Shown piece after piece: positions 54,001 to 63,805 of a stretch of 64,000 nucleotides of DNA. The stretch covers positions 124,001-188,000 of the forward strand of contig DATNFO010000015.1 of NCBI GenBank assembly GCA_035606355.1, read 5' to 3'. This stretch comes from Sulfopaludibacter sp035606355 (GTDB taxonomy: Bacteria; Acidobacteriota; Terriglobia; Bryobacterales; Bryobacteraceae). Within the stretch, counting starts at the first letter, position 1. Each line of letters begins with the position of its first letter. Both the position numbers and the translations under genes were made by a program. The notes beneath the pieces are model-generated. The model saw nothing but the letters and a program-made list of their open reading frames with translations, had not been told where the DNA came from and made no database searches.

Positions 54001-57000
54001 TTCTTCAGCAGTGGAGTGAAGATCGCCTGGACCTCCGGTGTGACGTCGACGACGCTGGCGACTTCCTTTGTCGATGCCTCCGATATCACGGCAATCATTC
54101 CATCGAGCCTGGTGGCGTCAGCCGGCACCGCGTTCCTGACCGCTTCCACCTTGGTGAATGGCGTAACCGTCACCTCGGCGCCGTTCCAGGTTGTCATCTC
54201 GGGTCCGAGCATCAATAACGGCGGCCTCAATCCATCGGTGCAAAGCGTCGGCGCGGCCACCTTCGCGTTGGATGTTCAGGGTCTGAATTTCCTGAACGGT
54301 TCGGTAGTGCAGTGGAGCAATGGAACGGGAGCGGCAACGTCGCTGCCGACCACGTTCATCTCGCCGACAGAACTTACCGCCATCGTCCCCTCCGCGCTGG
54401 TCAGTGCCAGCGGCACCGCACTGGTCTCGGTATTGAATCCCGGCGCCAATGGAGCTGCCTCAAACGGCGTCATCTTCGTCATCGGCCCGACCCCGACCAT
54501 CAATACCAACGGCGGTCTTTCGCCGAACTTCATCACTGCCGGACAGCCGTCGATTAGTATGACGGTGAACGGCACCAATTACGACGCCTCATCGGTTGTG
54601 AAGTGGAACGCCAACGGGAACAATCAGTCGCTGACCACCGGGTTCCTCAGCAGCAACTCACTGACAGTTACAGTGCCGGCGAACCTGCTTTCGACGGCGG
54701 GCACGGCGCTGGTAACGGTGGTCAATAGCGGCGGCGCGACGTCCAACACCGCGGTGTTTACGGTGGGCGCGGGACCGGTCCCGACGCTCACCAGCTTTAG
54801 TCCCGCGAACGGCGCCACGGCCGGCGGACCGCTGTTCCAGTTGACTGTCAATGGAACGAATTTCAATCAAGGCGCGCAGGTGGTTTGGACCAACGGCGCA
54901 ACCGTGCAGAACCTGACGACCATCTTCGTCAACTCCACACAATTGACGGCGCTGGTTCCCGCTACGCTCACTGCAACCGCGGGAAGCGCGGCGATCAGCG
55001 TACTCAATTCCGGCGGCGGCGCTTCCGGATCGCTGGTATTCCCGATTTCCGCTCCGCCGGCGCCCGGCATTACCAGCTTCAGTCCGGCCACGGTTACGGC
55101 GAGCACGGGCGATTTTACGCTGCAGGTGAACGGCTCGAATTTCGTGAACGGCTCTGTCGTGCAGTGGAGCGCAGGCGCCGGCACCCAGGCGCTGTCCACC
55201 ATCTTCATTAGTGCGACGCAGTTGAACGCGCTCGTGCCGGCCAGTCTGATCGCTTCCGGCGGAATCGCCTTCGTCAACGTCATCAATCCCGGGCCGATAC
55301 CCGGCACGCCGGTCTCTTACACCATCAATGCGCAGCCGCTGATCTCCAGCACCTCCGGTCTCAACCCGAGTTCGACGACGGCGGGCGCGCCCGGCTTCCA
55401 AATGACGGTGACCGGCACCGGCTTCATCAGCAGTTCCGTGGTGGTTTGGGCGGGTACCGATCTTCCGACCTTCCAGGTGAGTCCGACGCAGCTCACCGCG
55501 CAGGTGAGCGGCAGTCTGGTGCAGAATGCCGGAGCGTTTTTGGTGAGCGTGCGGAATCCCGGGAATCCGTCGGCGATCCTTTCCAATTCGGTGACCTTCA
55601 CGGTCAACGCTCCGCCGCCGCCGACACCACCGGCAATTTCCGCCAACGGTCTGAACCCCGCCACAGTTCCGGCGGCCGCGTCCGGAGGCGCAGGCGTGCA
55701 GATTCTGGTGACCGGAACCGGCTTCGTCAGCACGTCAGTGGTGCAATTCGCCGGGACCTCCGTGCCGACCACGGTACTGAGCTCCACCCAGCTTTCCGCC
55801 CAGATTCCGAATTCCAGTATCACGACGGCCGGAAATTACTTTGTCGGCGTGCAGAACCCGGGTCCTCCCGTCCTCACCTCAAACCTGATCGCGTTCACGG
55901 TAACCACTCCCGCGCAGCCCTCGATCTCAGGCGGCGGTCTCTCGCCGAGTTCGGCGACCGCCGGTGGTCCGGCGTTCACGATGCTGGTGACCGGCGCGAA
56001 TTATGTGAACGGGTCGGTTGTGCAGTGGAATGCCGGCACGGCGGGAAGCGTCTTTGCGCCGTTGCAAACCATTTTCGTAAGCCCCAGCCAGCTCAGCGCG
56101 CAGGTTCCCGCGAACCTGATTGCCAACACGTCGGGATCGCCGACGGTGCGTGTCTCGAATCCCGATGGCGGTGCGTCGAACACCGTCCCATTCACCATCA
56201 ACCCACCGGCATCGCCCATCATTTCCGCCGCGGGCGGACTGAGTCCGGCCTCCGTGAGCGCCGGCGGACCTTCGTTCACGCTGGTGATCGCGGGCTCCAA
56301 TTTCGTGCCCACGTCGCAGGCTCTGTGGACCGCGGGCGCCGCCACGCAACAGCCCACCACTACGTTCCTGAACTCCACTCAGTTGAGCGTGCAGATTCCA
56401 TTCGGCTATATTCTCAGCGCCGGCAGCGCGCTCATCACTGTGCAGAATCCGGGGAATGTAACGTCGAACGCCGCGGTATTTACGATCAATCCGCCGACGA
56501 TCGCGAACCCCGGCGGCCTGAGTCCCGCGTCCGCGAGCGCGGGCGACCCTGCATTCCAGCTCACGATTACCGGCAGCAATTTCGTAAACGGCTCGCAACT
56601 CCAATGGACCACCGGCAGCGGCACCGTCGCGCTGGCAGCGTTCTTCCTCAGTTCGACACAACTCACGGCGTCCGTGCCTGCCGGCTTCGTCCAGTCGCAA
56701 GGCACGGCCAGTCTCAGTGTGACGAACCCCGGCGGCTCCTCCTCCAACACGGTGCAGTTCACCATCGGCGCGCCTGTGGCGCCGGTGATTTCGGCGAACG
56801 GCCTCAGTCCGAATGGCGCAACCGCGGGCGGCCCTGCGTTTACCCTTCTGGTGACGGGCTCCGGCTTCGCGAGCGGCGCGCAGTTCCAGTGGAACAATAA
56901 CGGCAACCTATCTCTGTTCGCCACCGTCGTGGCCAGTCCGACCCAGCTTACTGTCGCGGTTCCCGCTTCGGCCATCGCCTCCTCCGGCACCGTACTGGTG

Positions 57001-60000
57001 AGCGTAGTCAACGCGTCGGGCGCGACCTCCAACCTGGTTCCGTTCACCATCAGCTCCGCGCCGCAGCCTGTCATCGGCGTAACAGGCCTCAGCCCCAGTT
57101 CCGTTACGGCGGGCGCAACGCAGCCGTTCCAACTGCTGGTTTCCGGGGCGAACTTCGTCAACGGATCCAAAGTGCAGTGGGATCCGGGAAGTGGTCCGGT
57201 GCAACTCAACACGGCGTTCCTGAGCTCGACTCAGTTGAGCGCGACCGTGCCCATCTCCGATGTGGCATCCCCCGGCAGCGCCATCGTCACCGTTTTGAAT
57301 CCGGGCAACGTGCTCTCCAACGGCGCGGTGTTCGCGATCAATTCGGCTCCGCCACCGCCTACTCCGGCCATCGCAGTGCCCGGCGGCTTGAGCCCCAGCA
57401 CGACGCAGGCGGCCGGATCGGACTTCCAGTTGCTTGTTTCGGGTTCGAATTTCGTCAGCGGATCAGTGGTGCAGTGGAACACCGGCTCCGGCGCGCAGGC
57501 CCTGACGACGTCCTTCCTCGGAGCGAATCAACTTGCGGCGCAGGTTCCCGCGGCCTCGATCGGGACAGCGGGCACGGCCTTCGTCTCCGTTCTGAATCCC
57601 GGGAACGTGGTCTCGAATAATGTCATCTTCACCGTCACTCCGGTGGCGCCTCCGTCGATCTCCTCGGTGGGCGGCCTCGCGCCGAACACAGCGACCGTCG
57701 GCGGACCGGCGTTCCAACTGATCGTCACAGGCAGCGGCTTCAACGCGACCTCCACGGTTCAATGGGACAACGGCGGCGGACCACAACCGCTTCCCACCAC
57801 CTTCGTCAACGCCACGCAGCTCACCGCGACCGTGAGCGCGGCGCGAATTTCCAGCGTCGGCTCCGCATTAGTGAACGTCACGACGACAGGAGCTCCGGCG
57901 TCCAACGTCATTCTCTTCACCATCGCCGCCGGACCAGCGCCCAGCATTTCCGCCAGTGGTCTGAGCCCGGCCACCGCTGTGGCGGGCGGCCCTTCCTTCT
58001 CGCTCGTGGTGAATGGATCGAATTTCGCCGCGACTGCGCAAGTTCTCTGGAATCCCGGCTCCAGTCCGCAAGCGCTGCCCACCGTCTTCCTCAGCTCCAG
58101 CCAGTTGGCTGCCCAGGTGCCGGGCTCCGATATCGCGGTGGCAGGCACAGCTTTCGTCAGCGTGTCCAACCCGGGCAATGTCACGTCGAACGGCGTCATC
58201 TTCCCGATCTCCGCGCCTGCCGCGCCGCCGCAGCCCGCCATTTCCACGATGAATCCCACCAGCGCACCCGCCGGCTCTGCGAGCTTCCCGCTGATCGTCT
58301 CCGGCGCGAACTTTGATAACACCAGCGTGGTGCAGTGGAACAACGGTTCAGGCACTGTCCCGCTGGTCACCACGTTCGTCAATTCCAGCCAGCTGATTGC
58401 AACAGTAGGTGCAGCACAGGTTACGAACGCGGGCACGATTCTGGTCAGCGTTAAGAACGGAAGCAATGTGGTGACGAACGTGGTCTCGTTCGTCGTGAAC
58501 GCGCCTGCCGCTCCCACCATCCTGACGCCCGCCGGCCTGCTGCCCGCGTCGGCCACCGCCGGCTCTGCCGGATTCCAATTGTTGATCACGGGCACGAACT
58601 TCGTAAGCGGCGCCACGGTGCAGTGGTCGAACGGAAGCTCGACGCAATCGCTGCAGACCACTGTCGTCAGCTCCACGCAAATTTCCGCCACGGTGCCCGG
58701 CTCCGATCTCACTGGCGCCGGAACCATTTTCATCAGCGTTCAGAACCCCAACAATTCCGGGACGTCGAACATCGTCACGTTCCCGATCTCCGCGGCGCCG
58801 CAGCCGACCATCGCGCTGAATAACGGACTCACTCCCGCCAATGTTCTGGTGGGTAGCTCGGCGTTCCAGTTGGTGGTTACGGGAACGAACTTCGTCCAGG
58901 GATCGCAAGTCATCTGGACCACCGGGTCGACCTCCAACACGCTCGCTACCACGTTCATCGCCGCCACGCAGTTGAGTGCGATCGTGGATTCCAGCCTCAT
59001 TCTTTCCGCCGGACCGGTTTTCGTGAGCGTGCAGAATCCCGGCAATGTCTCGTCGAACTCCGTCAGCTTCAGCGTTACGACGCAGCCCGCGCCGACCATC
59101 TCGTCCACCAACGGCCTCAGCCCGTCGTCGGTGATCGCCGGCAGTCCTGCGTTTGTCCTGACAATCTCCGGCACGAATTTCGCGAACGGCGCGGCAGTGC
59201 TGTGGGGCGTCGGCAGCGCGCAGGTCCAGATCCCCGCAACCGTGTTGAGCGCCACGCAAGTAAGCGCGCAGATCACCGCCAATCTCGTCGCCGCCGCAGG
59301 CACTACTCTGCTCGCCGTGCAGAACCCCGGCGGTGTGACTTCGAACTTCGCGAACTTCGTGGTGACGCCGGCCGCGCAGCCGGTGCCGCCCACCATCGCC
59401 AACTCCGGCGGACTCTCGCCGGCATCGGTGACGGCAGGCGCAGCCGCGTTCCAGTTGACCGTTACGGGCTCGAATTTCGATGCTATCTCGAAGGTGAATT
59501 GGGATCCCGGCACCGGCACGCCGCAGCCTTTGAGCACCAGCTTCATTAGCGCGACGCAATTGACCGCCGTAGTTCCCGCGTCGCTGGTCACCACCGCGGG
59601 TAACGCATTCGTGAGCGTCAGCAACGCTTCGGGTGCGAACGCGGGAACCTCGAATACGGTCACCTTTACCGTCAATCCGGCGCCGCCCATCACGCTCAAC
59701 CCGAGCTCCGTGCAGGTAGGCGCGGCCGCATTCACGCTGGTAATAACCGGCAGCAATTTCCCGGTGGGCTCCGTTGTGTTGTGGAACGGCGGCACCGGCG
59801 CCACCAGTCTGAACAGCACGGTGGTCGACCCCACGCACGTGACCGCGGCCGTCACCGCGAACCTGCTGCAGGCGCCCGGTACGGTCTTTGTCAGCGTGCA
59901 GCTCGGCTCATCGACAGGCGCGCCTGTCACCACCGCGGTGCCGTTCACCATTAGCGCCGCCCCGCTCCCGACCATCAATGCAGGCGGACTTGCGCCGGCA

Positions 60001-63000
60001 TCGGGTCCGGCGAATCAATCGTTCCTGCTGATCGTAAACGGGTCCAATTTCCTGAATGGCGCGACCATTCAGTTGAACGGCCAGAACATCACGCCGACCA
60101 CCTTTATCAATTCGACGCAATTGACGGCCACCGTGCCCGCGAGCGCAATTCCCACGCCCGGCTCCTACACCGTCAACGTGGTGAATCCGAACGGCGGCGG
60201 ATCTTCCAACCTGGTGGCGTTCGTCGCCGGCGCGCCGGTGCCTGCGTTGACCTCCACGGGAGCGTTGACGCCCAGCAGCACGGTTGCAGGCGGCCCCGGT
60301 TTCGCATTAGTTGTGAACGGCTCCGGCTTCACCAGCAGCTCCGTCGTGCAATGGAATGCCGGAACCTTGCAGCCGCTGCAGACGATTTTCGTCGATACCA
60401 CGCACTTGCAGGCGCTGGTTCCCGCGAGCCTCATCACCACCGCTGGTAGCGCTTTAGTCAGCGTCTCCAACGGCACGGGCGCGATTTCGTCCGCTGTGAT
60501 CTTCACCATCACCGCCACGCCGCTGCCCACGATCGCCTCTACAAACGGCATTAATCCCTCGTCGATCGTGGCCGGTTCCTCCGCGTTCACCATGACCGTC
60601 AGCGGCACGAACTTCACCGCCGGTTCGGTAGTGCAGTGGAGCGGCGGACCCGCGGTGACGAACCTCACCACCGCCTTCATCAGCGCCACACAGCTCACGG
60701 CGATTGTGCCTTCGAGCCTGGTGGCTGCGCCCGGCACCATTTTCCTGACCGTTCAAAATCCCGGCGGCGCCACATCCAACCCGATCGGCTTCGTCATCAG
60801 CGGAGCGCAGCCGCCGCAGATCAATACGAGCAGCGGTCTCACGCAGGCCAGCATTACGGCGGGGCAGCCTTCCTTCACCATCGGAGTCACCGGATCGAAT
60901 TTCATCCCGACCTCCGTGGTGCAATGGCTGGCGGGCGGCGTCACCACTCCGCTCACCACGGCGTACGTCAGCTCCACGCAAGTGACGGCGCTGATCCCCG
61001 CGAATCTGGTTCTCACCGCCGGCTCGGCCTTCATTGAAGTGCAGAACGCGCCGGGCGTGGTGTCCAACCTCGTTCCATTCACGGTCACGGGGGTGCCCGC
61101 GCCTTCCATTTCCACCGCCAACGGTTTGAATCCGGCGACGGCCGCAACGGGATCGGGAGCCATTCAGATTACGCTTACGGGATCGAACTACCAGCCTGGC
61201 GCGATCGCCCTGTGGAATGCAGGCACCGGTCCGCAGACCCTGGTAACCGGCTTCGTGAGCGCGAGCCAGCTTACCGCTCTGGTGCCGGCCAGCCTGATGT
61301 CGGCGCCGGCCATCGCGCTGATCCAGGTACAAAACCCCGATAAGCAGATATCCAACTCGGTGAGCTTCGTGGTCACCGGACCTGCCCAAACGGCTGCGCC
61401 CACGGTCACCGGAATCGTGCCGAACACCGCCGCCGCCGGGTCCGGCGCGCTGCAAATTTCCGTGAGCGGCGCGAATTTCAGCCAGGGCGTAAACGGCCTC
61501 GGAGCGTCTACCGTGCAGTGGAACGGCACCGCCGTGCCCACCACCTTCGTGAGCTCCGCGCAGCTTACCGCGACCATCGCCGGCACTCTGCTCACCACGC
61601 CCGGAAATAATTTCGTCAACGTGGCGAATTCGACAAGCTCGCAGTCGAACGGCGCTCAGTTCACCGTCGGCGCACCCACGATCGCCAGCCTGAATCCGGC
61701 GGCCGTGAATGCGGGCGGCGCTGGATTCTCTCTCTCCGTCATCGGCACCAACTTCGTCAACGGTTCGACCGTAACCTGGAACGGCGGCGCGGTGCCCACT
61801 ACATTCCTGAGCTCGACACAAATCACCGCGCAGATATCGGCGCAGCAGGTGGCCAACGCCGGAACCGCGCTGATAGTGGTCAACAACCCGGGCGGCTCCA
61901 GCAGCAATTTGCAGACGCTCACGCTGACCGCGCTGGTCCCGACCATCGCCACATTGAGCCCGGCCTCGGCGATTGCCGGCGGCTCGGCATTCCAGTTGGT
62001 GGTCACCGGAACCAACTTCCAGACCGGCTCGCAGCTCATCTGGAACGGCACGCAATTGCCGACCATTCTGGTGAGCGCCACGCAGTTGTACGCCCTGGTG
62101 GATTCGTCGCTGATCGCCTCGGCGGGCACGGCGAGCGTCTCGGTGCAGAATCCCGGCCCCGCTACATCGTCGTCGGTGAAGTTCGCCATCGGCGGACCGT
62201 CCGTTACCTCGGTCTGCCTGGCGGCCTCGGGTTCATCGCAGAGCACCAGTTGCACGAACACGTACGCAGCCCTTGGAAATAACGCGTCGGGCCCCGGAAT
62301 CCAGCTCACCATCACCGGCCAGAATTTCATCGCCGGCTCGACGGTGTTGTGGAATGGAACGCCGGTTCCGACGGTCTTCAACAGCTCCACGCAGCTCACC
62401 GGATACGTCGCGGCCAATTTCCTGACGGCGCCCGGCACGGCGAGCGTGACCGTGCAGAATCCGGGCGGCGCAGTTTCCGCGCCAGGAGCTTTCTCGGTCG
62501 GCGCCTTCACTCTCGCCATCACTACGACGTCCTTGCCCGATGCCGTAGTCGGCAAGAGCTACGGCCCGGTGATCCTGACGGCGACCGGCGGCACGACGCC
62601 ATATTCGTGGTCCGTGACGACCGGCACGCTGCCCGACGGGCTGCTCCTCGATTCCGGGTCCGGATCCATCGCCGGCATTCCGACAGCCGCGGCATCGGGA
62701 GCGCTCGGCATCACGGTTACGGATTCTTCGCAGCGGACCAGCGTGCGAAGGCTTCCTCTGCGCGTGGTCACGGCGCTTTCGATCACGACCACTTCACCGC
62801 TGGCCGCCGCGCTCATGAACTCGCCGGTTTCCATCGCCTTCGCGGCTGCGGGCGGAACACCACCGTATAAGTGGAGCGCTTCGGGCAACGTGCCCGCAGG
62901 ACTGGCGCTCGACCCCTCCACCGGATTGCTGAGCGGTTTGCCCGCTTCGCCCGGAAATTATCAGTTCAGCGTCACCGTCTCGGACAGCGGCAGCGCGGGC

Positions 63001-63732
63001 GGCCAGACGACCCTGCCGAAGATCTTCAGCATGCAGATCGCGGTGCCGGACGTGACCATCGGCGGATTGGGCGCGACATCGCAACCGGCTACGCAGCCGC
63101 AGGTGAATGTCTCTGTATCCGCGCCATACGCATCGGACCTCACCGGATCGCTGACGCTCACCTTTGCGTCGGCGGTGGGAGTGGACGATCCAAACATCGC
63201 GTTCTCGTCGGGTGGCCGCACGGTGGCGTTCACCATCCCTGCCGGATCGACGCAGGCGACATTCGGCGGAACGGCGAATCTTGCGCTGCTGACCGGAACG
63301 GTCGCAGGCACCATTACGATTAAGGCGAACATCAAGTCCGGCGGCGCCGACGTGACGCCGAATCCCGCTCCGCAACTGACCACGGCGATCGCGAAATCGG
63401 CGCCTGTAATCACAGCGGCCACACTGACCAAGGTGACGGGAGGAGTCAGCGTCGGGCTCGTGGGCTTCTCCACGACGCGGGAAATCACGCAAGCCACAGT
63501 GACGTTTACGCCCGCGGCCGGCAGCAATCTTACGGCGTCCACGCAGACGATCAACCTCGGAAGCACGTTCAGCGCGTGGTATCAGAGCGCGGGATCGAAT
63601 GCCTTCGGAAGCCAGTTCACAATTGCGATACCGTTCGGAATCGCGGGAGATGTGAACGCGATCGGCTCAGTCACGGTCACCCTGACGAACTCAGTAGGAA
63701 CCTCGCAACCGGTAACCGCAACGTTCCAGTAA
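51028..63732 (+). CDS. Giant exported IPT/TIG-repeat protein with FG-GAP and He_PIG domains
   Basis: 4234 residues. Signal peptide (LALAAAILAVPGAAFA). Order of domains: one Ig-like domain (to ~115); seven FG-GAP/VCBS repeats (~135-485; e.g. IADFNEDGVPDLAV, VADFNGDGIPDVG, ADINGDGYPDLTV), which may bind calcium; about 35 IPT/TIG repeats of ~90-100 residues (~491-3825; pattern GLSPxxxxAGGPAFxLxVxGSNF, VVQW, VPASL, VxNPGG); two He_PIG-like Ig domains (~3830-4010; ATGGTTPYSWSVTTGTLPDG, AAGGTPPYKWSASGNVPAGL); a C-terminal beta domain. No LPxTG, PEP-CTERM or autotransporter barrel is visible. Likely an extracellular fibre or adhesin. The GTG start overlaps the previous stop. Confidence 0.9.
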   Translation: MKLPVRITQLALAAAILAVPGAAFAATPTSTSLQTDQSPQTFGHTVTFTATVAPAASGVVTFFDNQSPIGTATLDGNSNAVFTTRLLTPMNHFITARYQGGGGFAVSTSSAIPQIITTKGANTFTQPTGSPISTNKPFKLAIADFNEDGVPDLAVPNSAATSVTIYLGNGDGTFTSSGTLNTSAAPNSVAVGDFDNSGHTGVAIACSNGLINIYVNDGTANFTAKASIADLNTGLSPSALQVIVADFNGDGIPDVGAIGTAQNIVLGTQVTAGYFNTFLGNGSGGFSAGATLNLGLVTNPWMASVGDFHGHGYADVVIPLRGPSTIALLTNDGAGNFTQTSISPSPALNAPDAITVADFDNDNNLDIAVVNSGSSTASVAVYLGNGAGGFSTGHAYAAGSGASDVLAADINGDGYPDLTVASFTTGNVTILLNDAAHPGTNFTSSGISFPSVDKCAFLVMGDFSGDGRPDMALSNDINPTGSISIGLGVGPSITSLSPNQITVGTAGSELHIVGSNFVSGSTVKWQFGNSAAVNFTNVQTVNGDLVLSGAQFDAQLGTSGTVSITVVDPTGVTSNSKTLTILPAAPTVTHLSISSEPAGTQQNILITVTGTGFANGDQVTWQPSVCGTPPCAVVKFTASVSNSTTLTFTADHARFDSPDSAISVGVQDSFKQDSSNTLTFQVLVPTISSLNVNSIGVDSGDVPLTITGTGFVSGVSIALFLTPCVGGTSHNLTSTATSTQVLTTIPAALIGANPSASCITVRNDPSAISASVPLPIVSPSVTTLNPASVNAGGNVAVNVQIAGANFVSGSQAFWCNNCNNSPTQLSTTFTDTTKLTATIPSNLLQNVGSPTITVNNAGATYTPGSPAIAPAVTFPISTIVISSISPSVVLAGSPAQTLTINGQGFATNASVLLNGNPVQPTNPPTSTQVTVTLSAALLSAPNTIQVIVVNPSDGSQSPPVNLTVGQLAISGVTPSPVVAGSPSFTMQIQGQFFSSGVKIAWTSGVTSTTLATSFVDASDITAIIPSSLVASAGTAFLTASTLVNGVTVTSAPFQVVISGPSINNGGLNPSVQSVGAATFALDVQGLNFLNGSVVQWSNGTGAATSLPTTFISPTELTAIVPSALVSASGTALVSVLNPGANGAASNGVIFVIGPTPTINTNGGLSPNFITAGQPSISMTVNGTNYDASSVVKWNANGNNQSLTTGFLSSNSLTVTVPANLLSTAGTALVTVVNSGGATSNTAVFTVGAGPVPTLTSFSPANGATAGGPLFQLTVNGTNFNQGAQVVWTNGATVQNLTTIFVNSTQLTALVPATLTATAGSAAISVLNSGGGASGSLVFPISAPPAPGITSFSPATVTASTGDFTLQVNGSNFVNGSVVQWSAGAGTQALSTIFISATQLNALVPASLIASGGIAFVNVINPGPIPGTPVSYTINAQPLISSTSGLNPSSTTAGAPGFQMTVTGTGFISSSVVVWAGTDLPTFQVSPTQLTAQVSGSLVQNAGAFLVSVRNPGNPSAILSNSVTFTVNAPPPPTPPAISANGLNPATVPAAASGGAGVQILVTGTGFVSTSVVQFAGTSVPTTVLSSTQLSAQIPNSSITTAGNYFVGVQNPGPPVLTSNLIAFTVTTPAQPSISGGGLSPSSATAGGPAFTMLVTGANYVNGSVVQWNAGTAGSVFAPLQTIFVSPSQLSAQVPANLIANTSGSPTVRVSNPDGGASNTVPFTINPPASPIISAAGGLSPASVSAGGPSFTLVIAGSNFVPTSQALWTAGAATQQPTTTFLNSTQLSVQIPFGYILSAGSALITVQNPGNVTSNAAVFTINPPTIANPGGLSPASASAGDPAFQLTITGSNFVNGSQLQWTTGSGTVALAAFFLSSTQLTASVPAGFVQSQGTASLSVTNPGGSSSNTVQFTIGAPVAPVISANGLSPNGATAGGPAFTLLVTGSGFASGAQFQWNNNGNLSLFATVVASPTQLTVAVPASAIASSGTVLVSVVNASGATSNLVPFTISSAPQPVIGVTGLSPSSVTAGATQPFQLLVSGANFVNGSKVQWDPGSGPVQLNTAFLSSTQLSATVPISDVASPGSAIVTVLNPGNVLSNGAVFAINSAPPPPTPAIAVPGGLSPSTTQAAGSDFQLLVSGSNFVSGSVVQWNTGSGAQALTTSFLGANQLAAQVPAASIGTAGTAFVSVLNPGNVVSNNVIFTVTPVAPPSISSVGGLAPNTATVGGPAFQLIVTGSGFNATSTVQWDNGGGPQPLPTTFVNATQLTATVSAARISSVGSALVNVTTTGAPASNVILFTIAAGPAPSISASGLSPATAVAGGPSFSLVVNGSNFAATAQVLWNPGSSPQALPTVFLSSSQLAAQVPGSDIAVAGTAFVSVSNPGNVTSNGVIFPISAPAAPPQPAISTMNPTSAPAGSASFPLIVSGANFDNTSVVQWNNGSGTVPLVTTFVNSSQLIATVGAAQVTNAGTILVSVKNGSNVVTNVVSFVVNAPAAPTILTPAGLLPASATAGSAGFQLLITGTNFVSGATVQWSNGSSTQSLQTTVVSSTQISATVPGSDLTGAGTIFISVQNPNNSGTSNIVTFPISAAPQPTIALNNGLTPANVLVGSSAFQLVVTGTNFVQGSQVIWTTGSTSNTLATTFIAATQLSAIVDSSLILSAGPVFVSVQNPGNVSSNSVSFSVTTQPAPTISSTNGLSPSSVIAGSPAFVLTISGTNFANGAAVLWGVGSAQVQIPATVLSATQVSAQITANLVAAAGTTLLAVQNPGGVTSNFANFVVTPAAQPVPPTIANSGGLSPASVTAGAAAFQLTVTGSNFDAISKVNWDPGTGTPQPLSTSFISATQLTAVVPASLVTTAGNAFVSVSNASGANAGTSNTVTFTVNPAPPITLNPSSVQVGAAAFTLVITGSNFPVGSVVLWNGGTGATSLNSTVVDPTHVTAAVTANLLQAPGTVFVSVQLGSSTGAPVTTAVPFTISAAPLPTINAGGLAPASGPANQSFLLIVNGSNFLNGATIQLNGQNITPTTFINSTQLTATVPASAIPTPGSYTVNVVNPNGGGSSNLVAFVAGAPVPALTSTGALTPSSTVAGGPGFALVVNGSGFTSSSVVQWNAGTLQPLQTIFVDTTHLQALVPASLITTAGSALVSVSNGTGAISSAVIFTITATPLPTIASTNGINPSSIVAGSSAFTMTVSGTNFTAGSVVQWSGGPAVTNLTTAFISATQLTAIVPSSLVAAPGTIFLTVQNPGGATSNPIGFVISGAQPPQINTSSGLTQASITAGQPSFTIGVTGSNFIPTSVVQWLAGGVTTPLTTAYVSSTQVTALIPANLVLTAGSAFIEVQNAPGVVSNLVPFTVTGVPAPSISTANGLNPATAATGSGAIQITLTGSNYQPGAIALWNAGTGPQTLVTGFVSASQLTALVPASLMSAPAIALIQVQNPDKQISNSVSFVVTGPAQTAAPTVTGIVPNTAAAGSGALQISVSGANFSQGVNGLGASTVQWNGTAVPTTFVSSAQLTATIAGTLLTTPGNNFVNVANSTSSQSNGAQFTVGAPTIASLNPAAVNAGGAGFSLSVIGTNFVNGSTVTWNGGAVPTTFLSSTQITAQISAQQVANAGTALIVVNNPGGSSSNLQTLTLTALVPTIATLSPASAIAGGSAFQLVVTGTNFQTGSQLIWNGTQLPTILVSATQLYALVDSSLIASAGTASVSVQNPGPATSSSVKFAIGGPSVTSVCLAASGSSQSTSCTNTYAALGNNASGPGIQLTITGQNFIAGSTVLWNGTPVPTVFNSSTQLTGYVAANFLTAPGTASVTVQNPGGAVSAPGAFSVGAFTLAITTTSLPDAVVGKSYGPVILTATGGTTPYSWSVTTGTLPDGLLLDSGSGSIAGIPTAAASGALGITVTDSSQRTSVRRLPLRVVTALSITTTSPLAAALMNSPVSIAFAAAGGTPPYKWSASGNVPAGLALDPSTGLLSGLPASPGNYQFSVTVSDSGSAGGQTTLPKIFSMQIAVPDVTIGGLGATSQPATQPQVNVSVSAPYASDLTGSLTLTFASAVGVDDPNIAFSSGGRTVAFTIPAGSTQATFGGTANLALLTGTVAGTITIKANIKSGGADVTPNPAPQLTTAIAKSAPVITAATLTKVTGGVSVGLVGFSTTREITQATVTFTPAAGSNLTASTQTINLGSTFSAWYQSAGSNAFGSQFTIAIPFGIAGDVNAIGSVTVTLTNSVGTSQPVTATFQ

Positions 63733-63805
63733 CGACCGGCCTCCCGGCCGGTCGCTAACTGATTTTTGCGACCGGTCGGGAGACGGTCTGGAGACCGGTC
63801 GTTAC
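63730..63805. repeat. GACCGG repeat joining two convergent stop codons
   Basis: From the TAA of the giant gene: CGACCGGCCTCCCGGCCGGTCG hairpin, CTAACTGATTTTT, CGACCGGTCGGGAGACGG, GGAGACCGGTCGTTA, where TTA is the stop codon of the minus-strand regulator. It may be a two-way terminator. Same family as 9121 and 21945. Confidence 0.7.

Noticed and set aside
60454..62055. Minus-strand frame of 533 codons (and others at 52269-60740) opposite the IPT/TIG gene
   Set aside because: Repetitive antisense of the tandem repeats; no ribosome site or recognisable domain.
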